This document shows, in pieces, positions 53,860 to 61,033 of a stretch of DNA of 64,000 bases. Numbering within the stretch: the first letter of the stretch is position 1; the number at the start of each line of letters is the position of its first letter. A program made the position numbers and the translations under genes. The notes beneath the pieces were generated by a model. It did no database searches. It was not told the DNA's origin and saw only the letters and a program-made list of their open reading frames with translations. This DNA is from Alphaproteobacteria bacterium (GTDB lineage: Bacteria; Pseudomonadota; Alphaproteobacteria; Rhizobiales; Devosiaceae): contig JAHJQZ010000159.1 of assembly GCA_018818925.1 (NCBI GenBank), forward strand, positions 62,001 to 126,000. The letters are read 5' to 3'.

Positions 53860-53892
53860 TCTTTTCTCCGGAAATTGAGCTGCGAAACAGAC

Positions 53893-54249
53893 TCAGGCAA
53901 AAGGCTTCGGCGGCTCTTCCGGAGGATCGACAAGGTAGGAGGTGAACGACATGCCTATGCGCCAGTAGCCGGCGACGGGCGCTCCGTCGACCGGCAACGG
54001 CGTTGCGTCGGTCGCGACGAAGGCGAGGCAGGCCGAGCTGCAGCACGCGGCACAAGGCTTTGCGGTCTGCCCCATATCCTTGGGACAATGCGTGTGATCG
54101 AGGGCCTGAATGACGGACGCGGCCTGGCTCGGTGCCGCTGCGGCAACGCCAGCGACGTTCGCCGATAGCGCCAACAGCGCCAGGCCGAATGCCAGCGCCG
54201 CCAAGACGCGGGCGAACTGGCTTGGTCTGGCGACGCGGCGTTGCGGCAT
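53893..54249 (-). CDS. Small Cys-rich exported hypothetical protein
   Basis: 118 residues from MPQRRVARPSQFARVLAALA; a signal sequence with a hydrophobic core (LAFGLALLALSANVAGVAAA) follows. The mature part has HTHCPKDMGQ, then CAACCSSACLAF, and a Pro-rich end. No family recognised with confidence; the cysteine cluster recalls small DUF2946-like metal-resistance proteins. Its stop is 33 bases upstream of the DUF305 start, so the two probably form one unit with a shared metal-related role (inference). Confidence 0.6.
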   Translation of the reverse strand: MPQRRVARPSQFARVLAALAFGLALLALSANVAGVAAAAPSQAASVIQALDHTHCPKDMGQTAKPCAACCSSACLAFVATDATPLPVDGAPVAGYWRIGMSFTSYLVDPPEEPPKPFA

Positions 54250-54299
54250 TTTTGGACACTCCGAGTAAAGTATTGCTCCGTGCAGATTGTGGCTTATGC

Positions 54300-54328
54300 T
54301 TGACACCGTCCTGCCTGCGCCATAGAAC
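54300..54328 (+). promoter_or_regulatory. Probable rpsD promoter
   Basis: TTGACA (54300-54305), 17-base spacer, TAGAAC (54323-54328; 4 of 6). It would give an rpsD leader of about 230 bases. The whole interval 54250-54566 has no recognised gene. Confidence 0.5.
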
Positions 54329-54338
54329 CCGCTCAACC

Positions 54339-54415
54339 TGACGGCCCTTGCGGGCCATCAGGCGCACCCGGGATTTCCTCAAGGGGGAGTCTGTCGGTTT
54401 TCTCGCGAGAGGAAA
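54339..54415 (+). promoter_or_regulatory. Structured rpsD leader (two hairpins)
   Basis: Hairpin 1: TGACGGCCC-TTGC-GGGCCATCA (54339-54360). Hairpin 2: GTTTTCTC-GCGA-GAGGAAAC (about 54396-54415). Both lie between the predicted promoter and rpsD. S4 autoregulation through leader structures is known in other bacteria; here it is a possibility only. Confidence 0.35.
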
Positions 54416-54566
54416 CAGAGGAGGGCGCGGATCCTTCACCTTCGCGGTGCGCGCCGCCGGTCCGCCGGTGGGCGCGGGCAATGCCGCGAAATTTGTGGTG
54501 GGACACGCGGATCGGGCCTTTTGTTTAGGCGCGCGCTGTCCCGAGCGTCTCTTGAAAGGACACGCG

Positions 54567-55184
54567 ATGTCGAAGCGCCATAGCGTCAAGCACAAAATCG
54601 ACCGCCGTCTCGGCGAAAACATCTGGGGCCGGCCCAAGAGCCCGCTCAACATCCGCGCCTATGGACCGGGCCAGCACGGCCAGCGCCGCAAGGGCAAGCT
54701 CTCCGACTTCGGCCTGCAATTGCGGGCCAAGCAGAAGCTCAAGGGCTATTACGGCTCGATCTCGGAAAAGGCCTTCCATCGCTACTATGTCGAGGCCTCG
54801 CGCCAGCGCGGCGACACCGGCGAATTGCTGGTCGGCCTTTTGGAAAGCCGTCTCGATGCCATCGTCTACCGCGCCAAGTTCGTGCCGACGGTCTTTGCGG
54901 CCCGCCAGTTCGTCAATCACGGCCATGTCACCGTCAATGGCAACAAGGTCAATATCGCCTCCTATTCGTGCAAGCCGGGCGATGTCATCGAGGTCAAGGA
55001 ACGCTCCAAGCAGATGGCCCTGGTGCTTGAGTCCGTCCATCTCGCCGAACGCGACGTGCCGGACTATATCGAGGTCGATCACAACAAGATGGTCGCCACC
55101 TACCAGCGCACGCCCAATCTCGGCGACGTGCCCTATCCGGTTCAGATGGAACCGAGCCTCGTCATCGAATTCTATTCGCGCTAA
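54567..55184 (+). CDS. rpsD: 30S ribosomal protein S4
   Basis: 205 residues. Start [20 protein letters not shown] with GAAAGGA upstream. The S4 RNA-binding domain spans about 95-155 ([40 protein letters not shown]). It binds 16S rRNA early in 30S assembly. As in many alphaproteobacteria it is a single gene away from the main ribosomal operons. No zinc-ribbon cysteines at the N-terminus (C- form). A strong terminator follows. Confidence 0.99.
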   Translation: MSKRHSVKHKIDRRLGENIWGRPKSPLNIRAYGPGQHGQRRKGKLSDFGLQLRAKQKLKGYYGSISEKAFHRYYVEASRQRGDTGELLVGLLESRLDAIVYRAKFVPTVFAARQFVNHGHVTVNGNKVNIASYSCKPGDVIEVKERSKQMALVLESVHLAERDVPDYIEVDHNKMVATYQRTPNLGDVPYPVQMEPSLVIEFYSR

Positions 55185-55205
55185 TCAGCTATCAAACCGA
55201 ATATG

Positions 55206-55234
55206 AAAAGGCCGCCTCTCGGGGCGGCCTTTTT
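55206..55234. terminator. Intrinsic terminator between rpsD and the BacA-like gene
   Basis: Stem GGCCGCC/GGCGGCC (55210-55216 and 55223-55229) with a TCTCGG loop, flanked by AAAA and TTTTT, so active in both directions between convergent genes. Confidence 0.85.
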
Positions 55235-55248
55235 CGTTGCGCCGGAGA

Positions 55249-56625
55249 TCACACGACGCCGACCGTCATCTCGACATGGGCCGGAGGTGCGCCCGCAGGG
55301 ATCGATCTTTCGAAATGCACCAGACGCTTGTGAACCGAAAGGAGTTCGACGATGGTCGACCACGCCCGGGCAAAGAACTGGAACGAAGTCGACACCTGGC
55401 CGAAAGCCAATTGCACCTGCTGGTAAAGACCGAGCGTCAGGGCGCCGGCAAGGATCGAGGGCGACAACGCGAGTAGCGGGATGTAGCCGGCGACCGACAG
55501 GTAGCCGTACCGGGCCAGGTTGAAATAGGTGTAGTGAAAATAGAGCCGGAAATAGTTCTTCTGCACCTTTGCGAAGAGCTCTCGGGCGGTCAGCGGTTCA
55601 GCCCGCGCCGCGTCGTCCTCGCCATAGACCAGCTCCTTGCGATAGGCCGCTTCCACCAACTGGTTCTGAAAGTTCAGTCCGGGCAACTTGACCCCGACTC
55701 CAGCCAGAAGCACCGTCCCGAGCGCCGCAGCGAGCAGGGCGACCCAGACAAGGCTGCCCGGCACCTGCTCCAGCAGCGGCAGATGCGTGATGTTGACCGA
55801 CAGCGCCCACAGGATGGGCAGGAACACCGCCAGGGTGATCAGGGAACTGAAGAAACTGGTGCCGAGATCCTCGACGATCGACGCAAAGCGCATTGTGTCT
55901 TCCTGCACCCGCTGCGCCGCGCCTTCCGTTGTACGAATGGTCTGCCAGTAGGTCATGTAGTAATTGTTCATCGCCTTGCGCCAGCGAAATACGTAATGCG
56001 ATGTATAGAAGGCTAGTAGCACAAGAACGAGGATGTTTGGCAGCAAGACCGCAAAAATGAGGATTACCTGAGTATAGTATTCTCCCGGATCAACGGAACC
56101 GGGTTGCGACAGTGCCATCTGCACCATGTTGAAGAAGGTGCCGGACCAGTCATTGATGAAAGCATCGACCTGCACGTTGAAGTAGATAACCAGAAGTATT
56201 CCGGCAGAACCAACCACAGACCACATGTACCATTCGTTGCGTTTGTAAAAATACCAGAATACGCAGAAAATAATAGCGCTCAGGATGATGTATTCGTATT
56301 GCCAGATCTTGGCCCCATTCAGGAAGTTAGCGTCCTCGACCAGGCAGTCGGGGAGGTTTGTGGTGTTGGGCGTTGCAGTCGCCCCCGATTCTGGTGTCGC
56401 CAGCGTCGCACCGTCTCCAGTGCTTCCCTCTTCCGACGCGGCTTGCGCCGCCTTGATCTCGGCAGCCTGATCGGGGTTGCAGATGGCCGGACTTGTGAAC
56501 CGATCGATGCTGATGACGGCGCGGAGGCCGTCGCCAATTGTGAACCAGCCGAGCAGGGCAATCGCGAGCCACAATACGGCGGCGGGGAAAAAGATGCGCG
56601 GTTCGGGGAAAAACGAACGAAACAC
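55249..56625 (-). CDS. SbmA/BacA-family peptide transporter
   Basis: 458 residues, GTG start with GGGAGA upstream. SbmA/BacA features: MFRSFFPEPRIFFPAAVLWL, the FRWRKAMNNYYMTYW region, EGAAQRVQEDTMRFASIVED and ARAWSTIVELLSVHKRLVHF. Members are proton-driven importers of peptides and antibiotics; in rhizobia BacA is needed for symbiosis. Between helices 1 and 2 is an Ala/Thr/Gly-rich loop bounded by Cys49 and Cys94, longer than I expect for the family. No ATPase domain. Bases ~55,950-56,300 are AT-richer than the neighbours. Confidence 0.85.
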   Translation of the reverse strand: MFRSFFPEPRIFFPAAVLWLAIALLGWFTIGDGLRAVISIDRFTSPAICNPDQAAEIKAAQAASEEGSTGDGATLATPESGATATPNTTNLPDCLVEDANFLNGAKIWQYEYIILSAIIFCVFWYFYKRNEWYMWSVVGSAGILLVIYFNVQVDAFINDWSGTFFNMVQMALSQPGSVDPGEYYTQVILIFAVLLPNILVLVLLAFYTSHYVFRWRKAMNNYYMTYWQTIRTTEGAAQRVQEDTMRFASIVEDLGTSFFSSLITLAVFLPILWALSVNITHLPLLEQVPGSLVWVALLAAALGTVLLAGVGVKLPGLNFQNQLVEAAYRKELVYGEDDAARAEPLTARELFAKVQKNYFRLYFHYTYFNLARYGYLSVAGYIPLLALSPSILAGALTLGLYQQVQLAFGQVSTSFQFFARAWSTIVELLSVHKRLVHFERSIPAGAPPAHVEMTVGVV

Positions 56626-57046
56626 GGCGGCAGGTCTCCCTGGAAGGATTCAAGACAGACGACAACGTCATCTAATCGACACACCATGGTGCCCGCAAGC
56701 GCGCACACCGCCAAGTGAGCCGGCGTTTGACGCCGGGAGAAACGCCCGGTTCCGACAAAACCGGTCCAAACCGACCTTGCATTAAATCTAATATTGAGAT
56801 TAATAGGCGAGTCGCATTTGACGTCGTGGCAAGCCGAGGCGGCGATAAACAACCCGCTCTGCGGGGATCGGGTTTCGCTCTCCTGGCTCCGCCCCGCATC
56901 GACACGGCACGACACGACACGTCCTTCGGGGCGGCAGGCCGGAGACACTCCTCCCTCCCACTCGGCCCGCCGCCCTTCTTTTTTATGGACTTTGTGCCCG
57001 GCGCCGTTCCGCGCTATCACCGCGTCTCCAGCATGCCGGAGCCGCA
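56626..57046. other. 421-base divergent region between the BacA-like gene and ttcA
   Basis: Includes an AT-rich patch (56778-56806) with an inverted repeat listed separately. No gene is recognised; short open frames here are low-complexity. Confidence 0.45.
56781..56804. promoter_or_regulatory. AT-rich inverted repeat upstream of the BacA-like gene
   Basis: AATCT-AATATTG-AGATT (56785-56801), extendable to ATTAAATCT/AGATTAAT with one bulged A. It stands out in GC-rich surroundings and looks like an operator, about 160 bases from the GTG at 56625. Confidence 0.35.
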
Positions 57047-57946
57047 ATGACTGCCCTTGCCGATGTCGATGACCCTTCCGAGACGGACAGTGCCCATCCG
57101 TTGTTTGCCGAAGCGCCGAAGACGGTCGGCTTCAACAAGCTGAGAAAACGGCTGATCCGCAACGCCCGCCAAGCCATCGAAACCTTCGGCATGGTCTGTC
57201 CCGGCGCCCGCTGGCTCGTGGCGCTTTCGGGCGGCAAGGATTCCTTCGGCCTCCTGGCCGTGCTGCTCGATCTCAAATGGCGGGGCCTGCTGCCGGTCGA
57301 TCTGCTGGCGGTCAATCTCGACCAGGGCCAGCCCGGCTTCCCCAAACAGGTGCTGCCGGACTATCTTTCTGCCATCGACGTCGCGCACCGCATCGACTAC
57401 CGCGATACCTATTCGATCGTTACCGACAAACTGCCGGAAGGCGCGACCTATTGCTCGCTGTGCTCGCGTTTGCGGCGCGGGCATCTCTATCGCATCGCGC
57501 GGGAGGAGGGGTGTTCGGCCCTGGTGCTCGGGCATCACCGTGAAGACAGTCTCGAAACCTTCTTCATGAACCTCATCCATGGCGGCAAGCTCGCCGCCAT
57601 GCCGGGCAAGCTGTTGAACGACGAGGGCGATGTCGAAGTCCTGCGGCCGCTGATCTATTGCGCCGAGAACGATCTCATGAAATTCGCCGAGGCCATGCGC
57701 TTCCCGATTATCCCGTGCAACCTGTGCGGCTCCCAGGACGGGCTCGAACGCGTGGCGATGAAGCAGATGCTCGAGGATATCGAACGCCGCATGCCCGGCC
57801 GCAAGGACGTGATGATCCGCGCCCTGGGCAATGTCCGCCCCGGCCATCTGCTCGATCCGCGCCTTTTCGACTTCGGCGACTTGCAGGCGCGCCCGACAGA
57901 GGGTTCGGCGACGAACGAAGGCAAGGGCGCGGGGCAGGGCGCCTAA
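57047..57946 (+). CDS. ttcA: tRNA 2-thiocytidine biosynthesis protein TtcA
   Basis: 299 residues; adds sulfur to C32 of certain tRNAs using ATP and an iron-sulfur cluster. PP-loop SGGKDS is at residues 61-66. The cluster-binding CxxC motifs are CSLC (Cys136, Cys139) and CNLC (Cys224, Cys227). Other conserved parts: [20 protein letters not shown] and KAMPGK-like [18 protein letters not shown] lies 5 bases before the ATG. Its end faces an inverted copy of the dispersed repeat. Confidence 0.96.
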   Translation: MTALADVDDPSETDSAHPLFAEAPKTVGFNKLRKRLIRNARQAIETFGMVCPGARWLVALSGGKDSFGLLAVLLDLKWRGLLPVDLLAVNLDQGQPGFPKQVLPDYLSAIDVAHRIDYRDTYSIVTDKLPEGATYCSLCSRLRRGHLYRIAREEGCSALVLGHHREDSLETFFMNLIHGGKLAAMPGKLLNDEGDVEVLRPLIYCAENDLMKFAEAMRFPIIPCNLCGSQDGLERVAMKQMLEDIERRMPGRKDVMIRALGNVRPGHLLDPRLFDFGDLQARPTEGSATNEGKGAGQGA

Positions 57947-57957
57947 TACGAGCGCAC

Positions 57958-58041
57958 GCTCAGGTTGAGCCGCTTCGCCGCTCTATCTCATTGTGGCCGC
58001 ATCGCTTTTTCGGAAAACCGGTTCCCACTCGCGCGCTGCCG
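57958..58041 (-). repeat. Dispersed intergenic repeat, copy C (inverted)
   Basis: On the minus strand: GAGTGGGAACCGGTTTTCCG, then GATGCGGCCACAATGAGA and GGCGAAGCGGCTCAACCTGA, the same block order as copies A and B. It directly follows the TAG stop of the small ORF at 58042-58125. Confidence 0.6.
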
Positions 58042-58125
58042 CTAGACCGGCAGCGACGCATAGGCGGCGATCATAAGGCCCATGGCGAGGATGAAAAGCA
58101 CGGAAAGGGATAAGGTTTTAAGCAT
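58042..58125 (-). CDS. Candidate 27-residue membrane peptide
   Basis: ATG to TAG, 27 residues, starting MLKTLSLSVLFILAMG and ending IAAYASLPV. It is one hydrophobic helix with a single Lys near the N-terminus, so it would insert in the inner membrane or be a short signal-like peptide. No family recognised. Upstream is a weak CAGGTCC rather than a clear ribosome-binding site. In favour of it being real: a GTAA-N7-GTAA box 58-72 bases upstream, and a dispersed repeat directly after its TAG, as seen after two longer genes. Confidence 0.45.
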   Translation of the reverse strand: MLKTLSLSVLFILAMGLMIAAYASLPV

Positions 58126-58182
58126 CTGAAGGACCTGAGGCCGGATGGAATCGCACCGGCGGAAAATTTGTGCTGGAAGTGT

Positions 58183-58198
58183 TTACGAATTCTTTACC
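58183..58198 (-). promoter_or_regulatory. GTAA-N7-GTAA box between purS and the small ORF
   Basis: On the minus strand GGTAAAGAATTCGTAA, the same 16-mer as at 11213-11228. It lies 58-73 bases before the small ORF and just past the purS stop. Confidence 0.35.
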
Positions 58199-58219
58199 GC
58201 GCCCGAAAGGCCGTGCCGA

Positions 58220-58462
58220 TCATGTGCGCAGTTCAATTGCATAATTCTCGATAACGGTGTTGGCCAACAGCTTTTCGCACATATCCCTAACGGCGGCTTC
58301 GGCCTGGGCGCGGTCGGTCTTATCGAGCGCGACATCGAAGACCTTGCCCTGACGCACCCCGGCGATGCCGGAAAACCCGAGACTGGCGAGCGATCCGACG
58401 ATGGCCTGGCCCTGCGGATCGAGAACCCCCGGCTTGAGGGTGACGGTGACGCGTGCGTGCAT
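58220..58462 (-). CDS. purS: Phosphoribosylformylglycinamidine synthase subunit PurS
   Basis: 80 residues, full length for PurS. It bridges PurQ and PurL in the enzyme complex for the fourth step of purine synthesis. Motifs: MHARVTVTLKPGVLDPQGQA and GVRQGKVFDVALD; the C-terminus NTVIENYAIEL is typical. AGGAAG lies 7 bases before the ATG, and purC ends 10 bases upstream. purQ and purL do not follow, unlike in many relatives. Confidence 0.97.
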   Translation of the reverse strand: MHARVTVTLKPGVLDPQGQAIVGSLASLGFSGIAGVRQGKVFDVALDKTDRAQAEAAVRDMCEKLLANTVIENYAIELRT

Positions 58463-58472
58463 GTTCAGCTTC

Positions 58473-59237
58473 CTATTGTACCAGCCGCGGCCCGGTGGCC
58501 AGCGCGTTGTCGATCTCGACCAGAATGCCGAGCCGCTGGGCCACTTCGCGATAGGCGTCGACAAGTCCGCCGAGATCCTCGCGAAACCGGTCTTTGTCGA
58601 GCTTGTTGCGCGTCTTCACGTCCCATAGACGGCAACAGTCGGGAGAAATCTCGTCGGCCAGGACGATGCGCATCAGGTCGCCTTCGTAAAGCCGGCCGCA
58701 CTCGATCTTGAAATCGACGAGCTGGATGCCGACGCCCATGAACAGGCCGGAAAGGAAATCATTGATCCGGACCGCGAGCGACATGATGTCGTCGAGTTCC
58801 TGCGGATTGGCCCAGCCGAAGGCGGTGATGTGCTCCTCGGAGACCATGGGGTCGTGCAGGGCGTCGTCCTTGTAGTAGAACTCGATGATCGAGCGGGGCA
58901 GGGGCGTGCCCGATTCGAGTCCGAGCCGCTTGCACAGCGAACCGGCGGCGACATTGCGGACCACCACTTCGAGCGGAATGATCTCCACTTCGCGAATCAA
59001 TTGCTCGCGCATGTTCAGGCGACGGATGAAATGGGTCGGAATGCCGAGGGCGTTGAGCCGCGTGAAGATGAATTCAGAGATGCGGTTGTTGAGCACGCCC
59101 TTGCCATCGAGCACTTCATGCTTGGCGCCGTCGCCGGCGGTGGCATCGTCCTTGAAATGCTGGATAAGCGTGCCGGGCTCGGGACCCTCGTAAAGGATTT
59201 TCGCCTTGCCTTCGTAAATCCTGCGCCGACGATTCAT
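58473..59237 (-). CDS. purC: SAICAR synthase PurC
   Basis: 254 residues; joins CAIR and aspartate with ATP in purine synthesis. Motifs: [20 protein letters not shown] at the start, [40 protein letters not shown] and the substrate signature [20 protein letters not shown]-like stretch. Complete length. Divergent from the ATPase zeta-subunit gene; purS follows after 10 bases. Confidence 0.98.
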   Translation of the reverse strand: MNRRRRIYEGKAKILYEGPEPGTLIQHFKDDATAGDGAKHEVLDGKGVLNNRISEFIFTRLNALGIPTHFIRRLNMREQLIREVEIIPLEVVVRNVAAGSLCKRLGLESGTPLPRSIIEFYYKDDALHDPMVSEEHITAFGWANPQELDDIMSLAVRINDFLSGLFMGVGIQLVDFKIECGRLYEGDLMRIVLADEISPDCCRLWDVKTRNKLDKDRFREDLGGLVDAYREVAQRLGILVEIDNALATGPRLVQ

Positions 59238-59505
59238 CGGTTCAAATCCGCCCGTTTCTGATTTGAGAAATGCTCATGTCCCCAGCAGGGCGCCTTCATG
59301 CGCCGTTTCGACCCTTCAATGCAAGTTCTTTCGCGAGTGCCGCTGGCATAGCAGATTCTCGGGCCGGCGCACCTGCGGCGGGGCGTTGACCGCAGAAATC
59401 GGCGCCATTACGCGCGCAAATATTGATTTGGGATTGGAATGGCTCTATCTCCGGCGCGGCTTCGGCCTTGGCCGGCCGGTCGCACGCGTCTCCGAAGGAG
59501 AAAAG

Positions 59506-59829
59506 ATGAGCACGTTCGATGACCGCAAGAAGGCCGAGGAGGCCCGTCAGGCGCTCAAGGAAGAGCTGTGCTTCAAGGCCGAGGCGCGGCGCAACAAGCT
59601 GATCGGGCTGTGGGCCGCCGAGCGCATGGGCCATGCCGATCCGGCCGCCTATGCCCGCGAAGTGGTCGTCGCGGCTCTGGAGCTGCCGGGCGACGACGAC
59701 ATCGCCGGCAAGGTGCTCGGCGATCTCGAGGCCGCCGGCCAGCCGATCACCCTCGCCGAGTTCCACAAGCTGGCCGACGCGTATTTCGCCGTCGCCCAGG
59801 AACAAGTGATGCAGGATGTGAAAGGCTGA
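59506..59829 (+). CDS. F1-ATPase inhibitor subunit zeta (DUF1476)
   Basis: 107 residues from MSTFDDRKKAEEARQALKEE with AAGGAG upstream. This matches DUF1476, identified in Paracoccus as the zeta subunit that blocks ATP hydrolysis by F1-ATPase in alphaproteobacteria. Conserved stretch: CFKAEARRNKLIGLWAAERM, then YAREVVVAALELPGDDDIAG. The frame extends upstream but the RBS and family N-terminus fix this start. Convergent with the glycosyltransferase downstream. The 268-base interval to purC holds the divergent promoters; nothing else is recognised. Confidence 0.92.
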   Translation: MSTFDDRKKAEEARQALKEELCFKAEARRNKLIGLWAAERMGHADPAAYAREVVVAALELPGDDDIAGKVLGDLEAAGQPITLAEFHKLADAYFAVAQEQVMQDVKG

Positions 59830-59899
59830 TCCTCGCCTGAAGGCAGGCTCGAAACGAGCGGTTTCGCAAGCACCGGGGACCGGCCGAAGCGCCAGGTCG

Positions 59900-61033
59900 C
59901 TAAGCCGCCGCGCGGCGCTTGAGCGTCCAGATGATGCGCGGAATGACCGACAGGAACTGTTCGGTCGTCGCCTGCCAGGAAAACTGGCGGGCATATTCGG
60001 GGCAAAGCGAGCGGTCGCTCGCGAGCGCGGCCAGAGCAGCTTTCTTCAGGTCCTCGTCCATCACTCCGACGCGCGGATCGGCTAGGACGTCGAGCGGGCC
60101 GGTGACCGGATAGGCGGCGACCGGTGTGCCCGAAGCCAGCGATTCGATGAGCACCAGCCCGAAGGTGTCGGTGCGGCTCGGGAAGACGAAGGCATCGGCC
60201 GAGGCGAAATAGGTCGCCAGTTCCTCTCCCTCCCTGTGGCCGACGAACATGACTTTCGGATATTGCCGGGCCAGCCGGGCGCGGATTGGGCCGTCACCGA
60301 CGACGATCTTGGTGCCGGGCAGGTCGAGCTTGAGGAAGTCCTCGATGTTCTTTTCCACCGAAACGCGCCCGACATAGAGAAAGACCGGGCGCGGCACGCC
60401 GAGATCGGTGCGCAGGTCGGGATGGAACTGACCGAGGTCGACGCCAAGCGGCCAGATGGCGGTATTGGTGAAGCCGCGGACCTGAAGCCGTTCGGCGACC
60501 GTCTTGGTCGGCACAAGGCACACCTCGGCTGCGGCGTGGAAGCGCTTCATGATCGGATAGGTCCAGCCGAGCGGCACCGGCAGGCGGGCCCGAAGGTATT
60601 CGGGAAACTGGGTGTTGTAGGCCGTCGAGAACGGCAGGCCGCGCTTGACGCAATAGCGCCGGACCGCGCCGCCCAGCGGGCCTTCGGTGGCGATGTGGAT
60701 CGATTCCGGCTTTAGCCGCTCGATGGCATGGCGGATCTTGCGCCTGTTGACCAGCGACAGCCTGATCTCGCTATAGCCGGGCATCGGTACGGTCCAGAAC
60801 GAATCGGGCGCCATGACGGTGACGGCGATGCCGCGCGATTCGAGGTTTTCCTTCAGTCGTTCGATAACCCGGACGACGCCGTTGATCTGCGGATGCCAGG
60901 CGTCGGTGACGATGAGAATGGAACGCGGCATGCCATCGACCCGCTTCATGATGAAACGGCGGCGCGAAAACCGGCTGACGCCGGCCCGCCGGGCCGCCGC
61001 TTCGGAAGGTTGGGAGTCCTCAACCCTTGTCAT
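59900..61033 (-). CDS. GT4-family glycosyltransferase
   Basis: 377 residues. N-terminal ILIVTDAWHPQINGVVRVIE and C-terminal FPSRTDTFGLVLIESLASGT (with the E-x7-E-type nucleotide-sugar motif) place it in GT-B family 4, close to SqdX/MgtA-like glycolipid glycosyltransferases. The middle YVGRVSVEKNIEDFLKLD is the GT4 domain. The ATG at 61033 overlaps the previous stop (ATGA); internal Mets at 60952 and 60931 are alternatives. Coupling to the second glycosyltransferase suggests one glycolipid or glycan pathway. Confidence 0.88.
   Translation of the reverse strand: MTRVEDSQPSEAAARRAGVSRFSRRRFIMKRVDGMPRSILIVTDAWHPQINGVVRVIERLKENLESRGIAVTVMAPDSFWTVPMPGYSEIRLSLVNRRKIRHAIERLKPESIHIATEGPLGGAVRRYCVKRGLPFSTAYNTQFPEYLRARLPVPLGWTYPIMKRFHAAAEVCLVPTKTVAERLQVRGFTNTAIWPLGVDLGQFHPDLRTDLGVPRPVFLYVGRVSVEKNIEDFLKLDLPGTKIVVGDGPIRARLARQYPKVMFVGHREGEELATYFASADAFVFPSRTDTFGLVLIESLASGTPVAAYPVTGPLDVLADPRVGVMDEDLKKAALAALASDRSLCPEYARQFSWQATTEQFLSVIPRIIWTLKRRAAA

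Noticed and set aside
56715-57050. A 111-codon plus-strand ORF upstream of ttcA
   Set aside because: Low-complexity sequence, no ribosome-binding site, and it overlaps the ttcA start.
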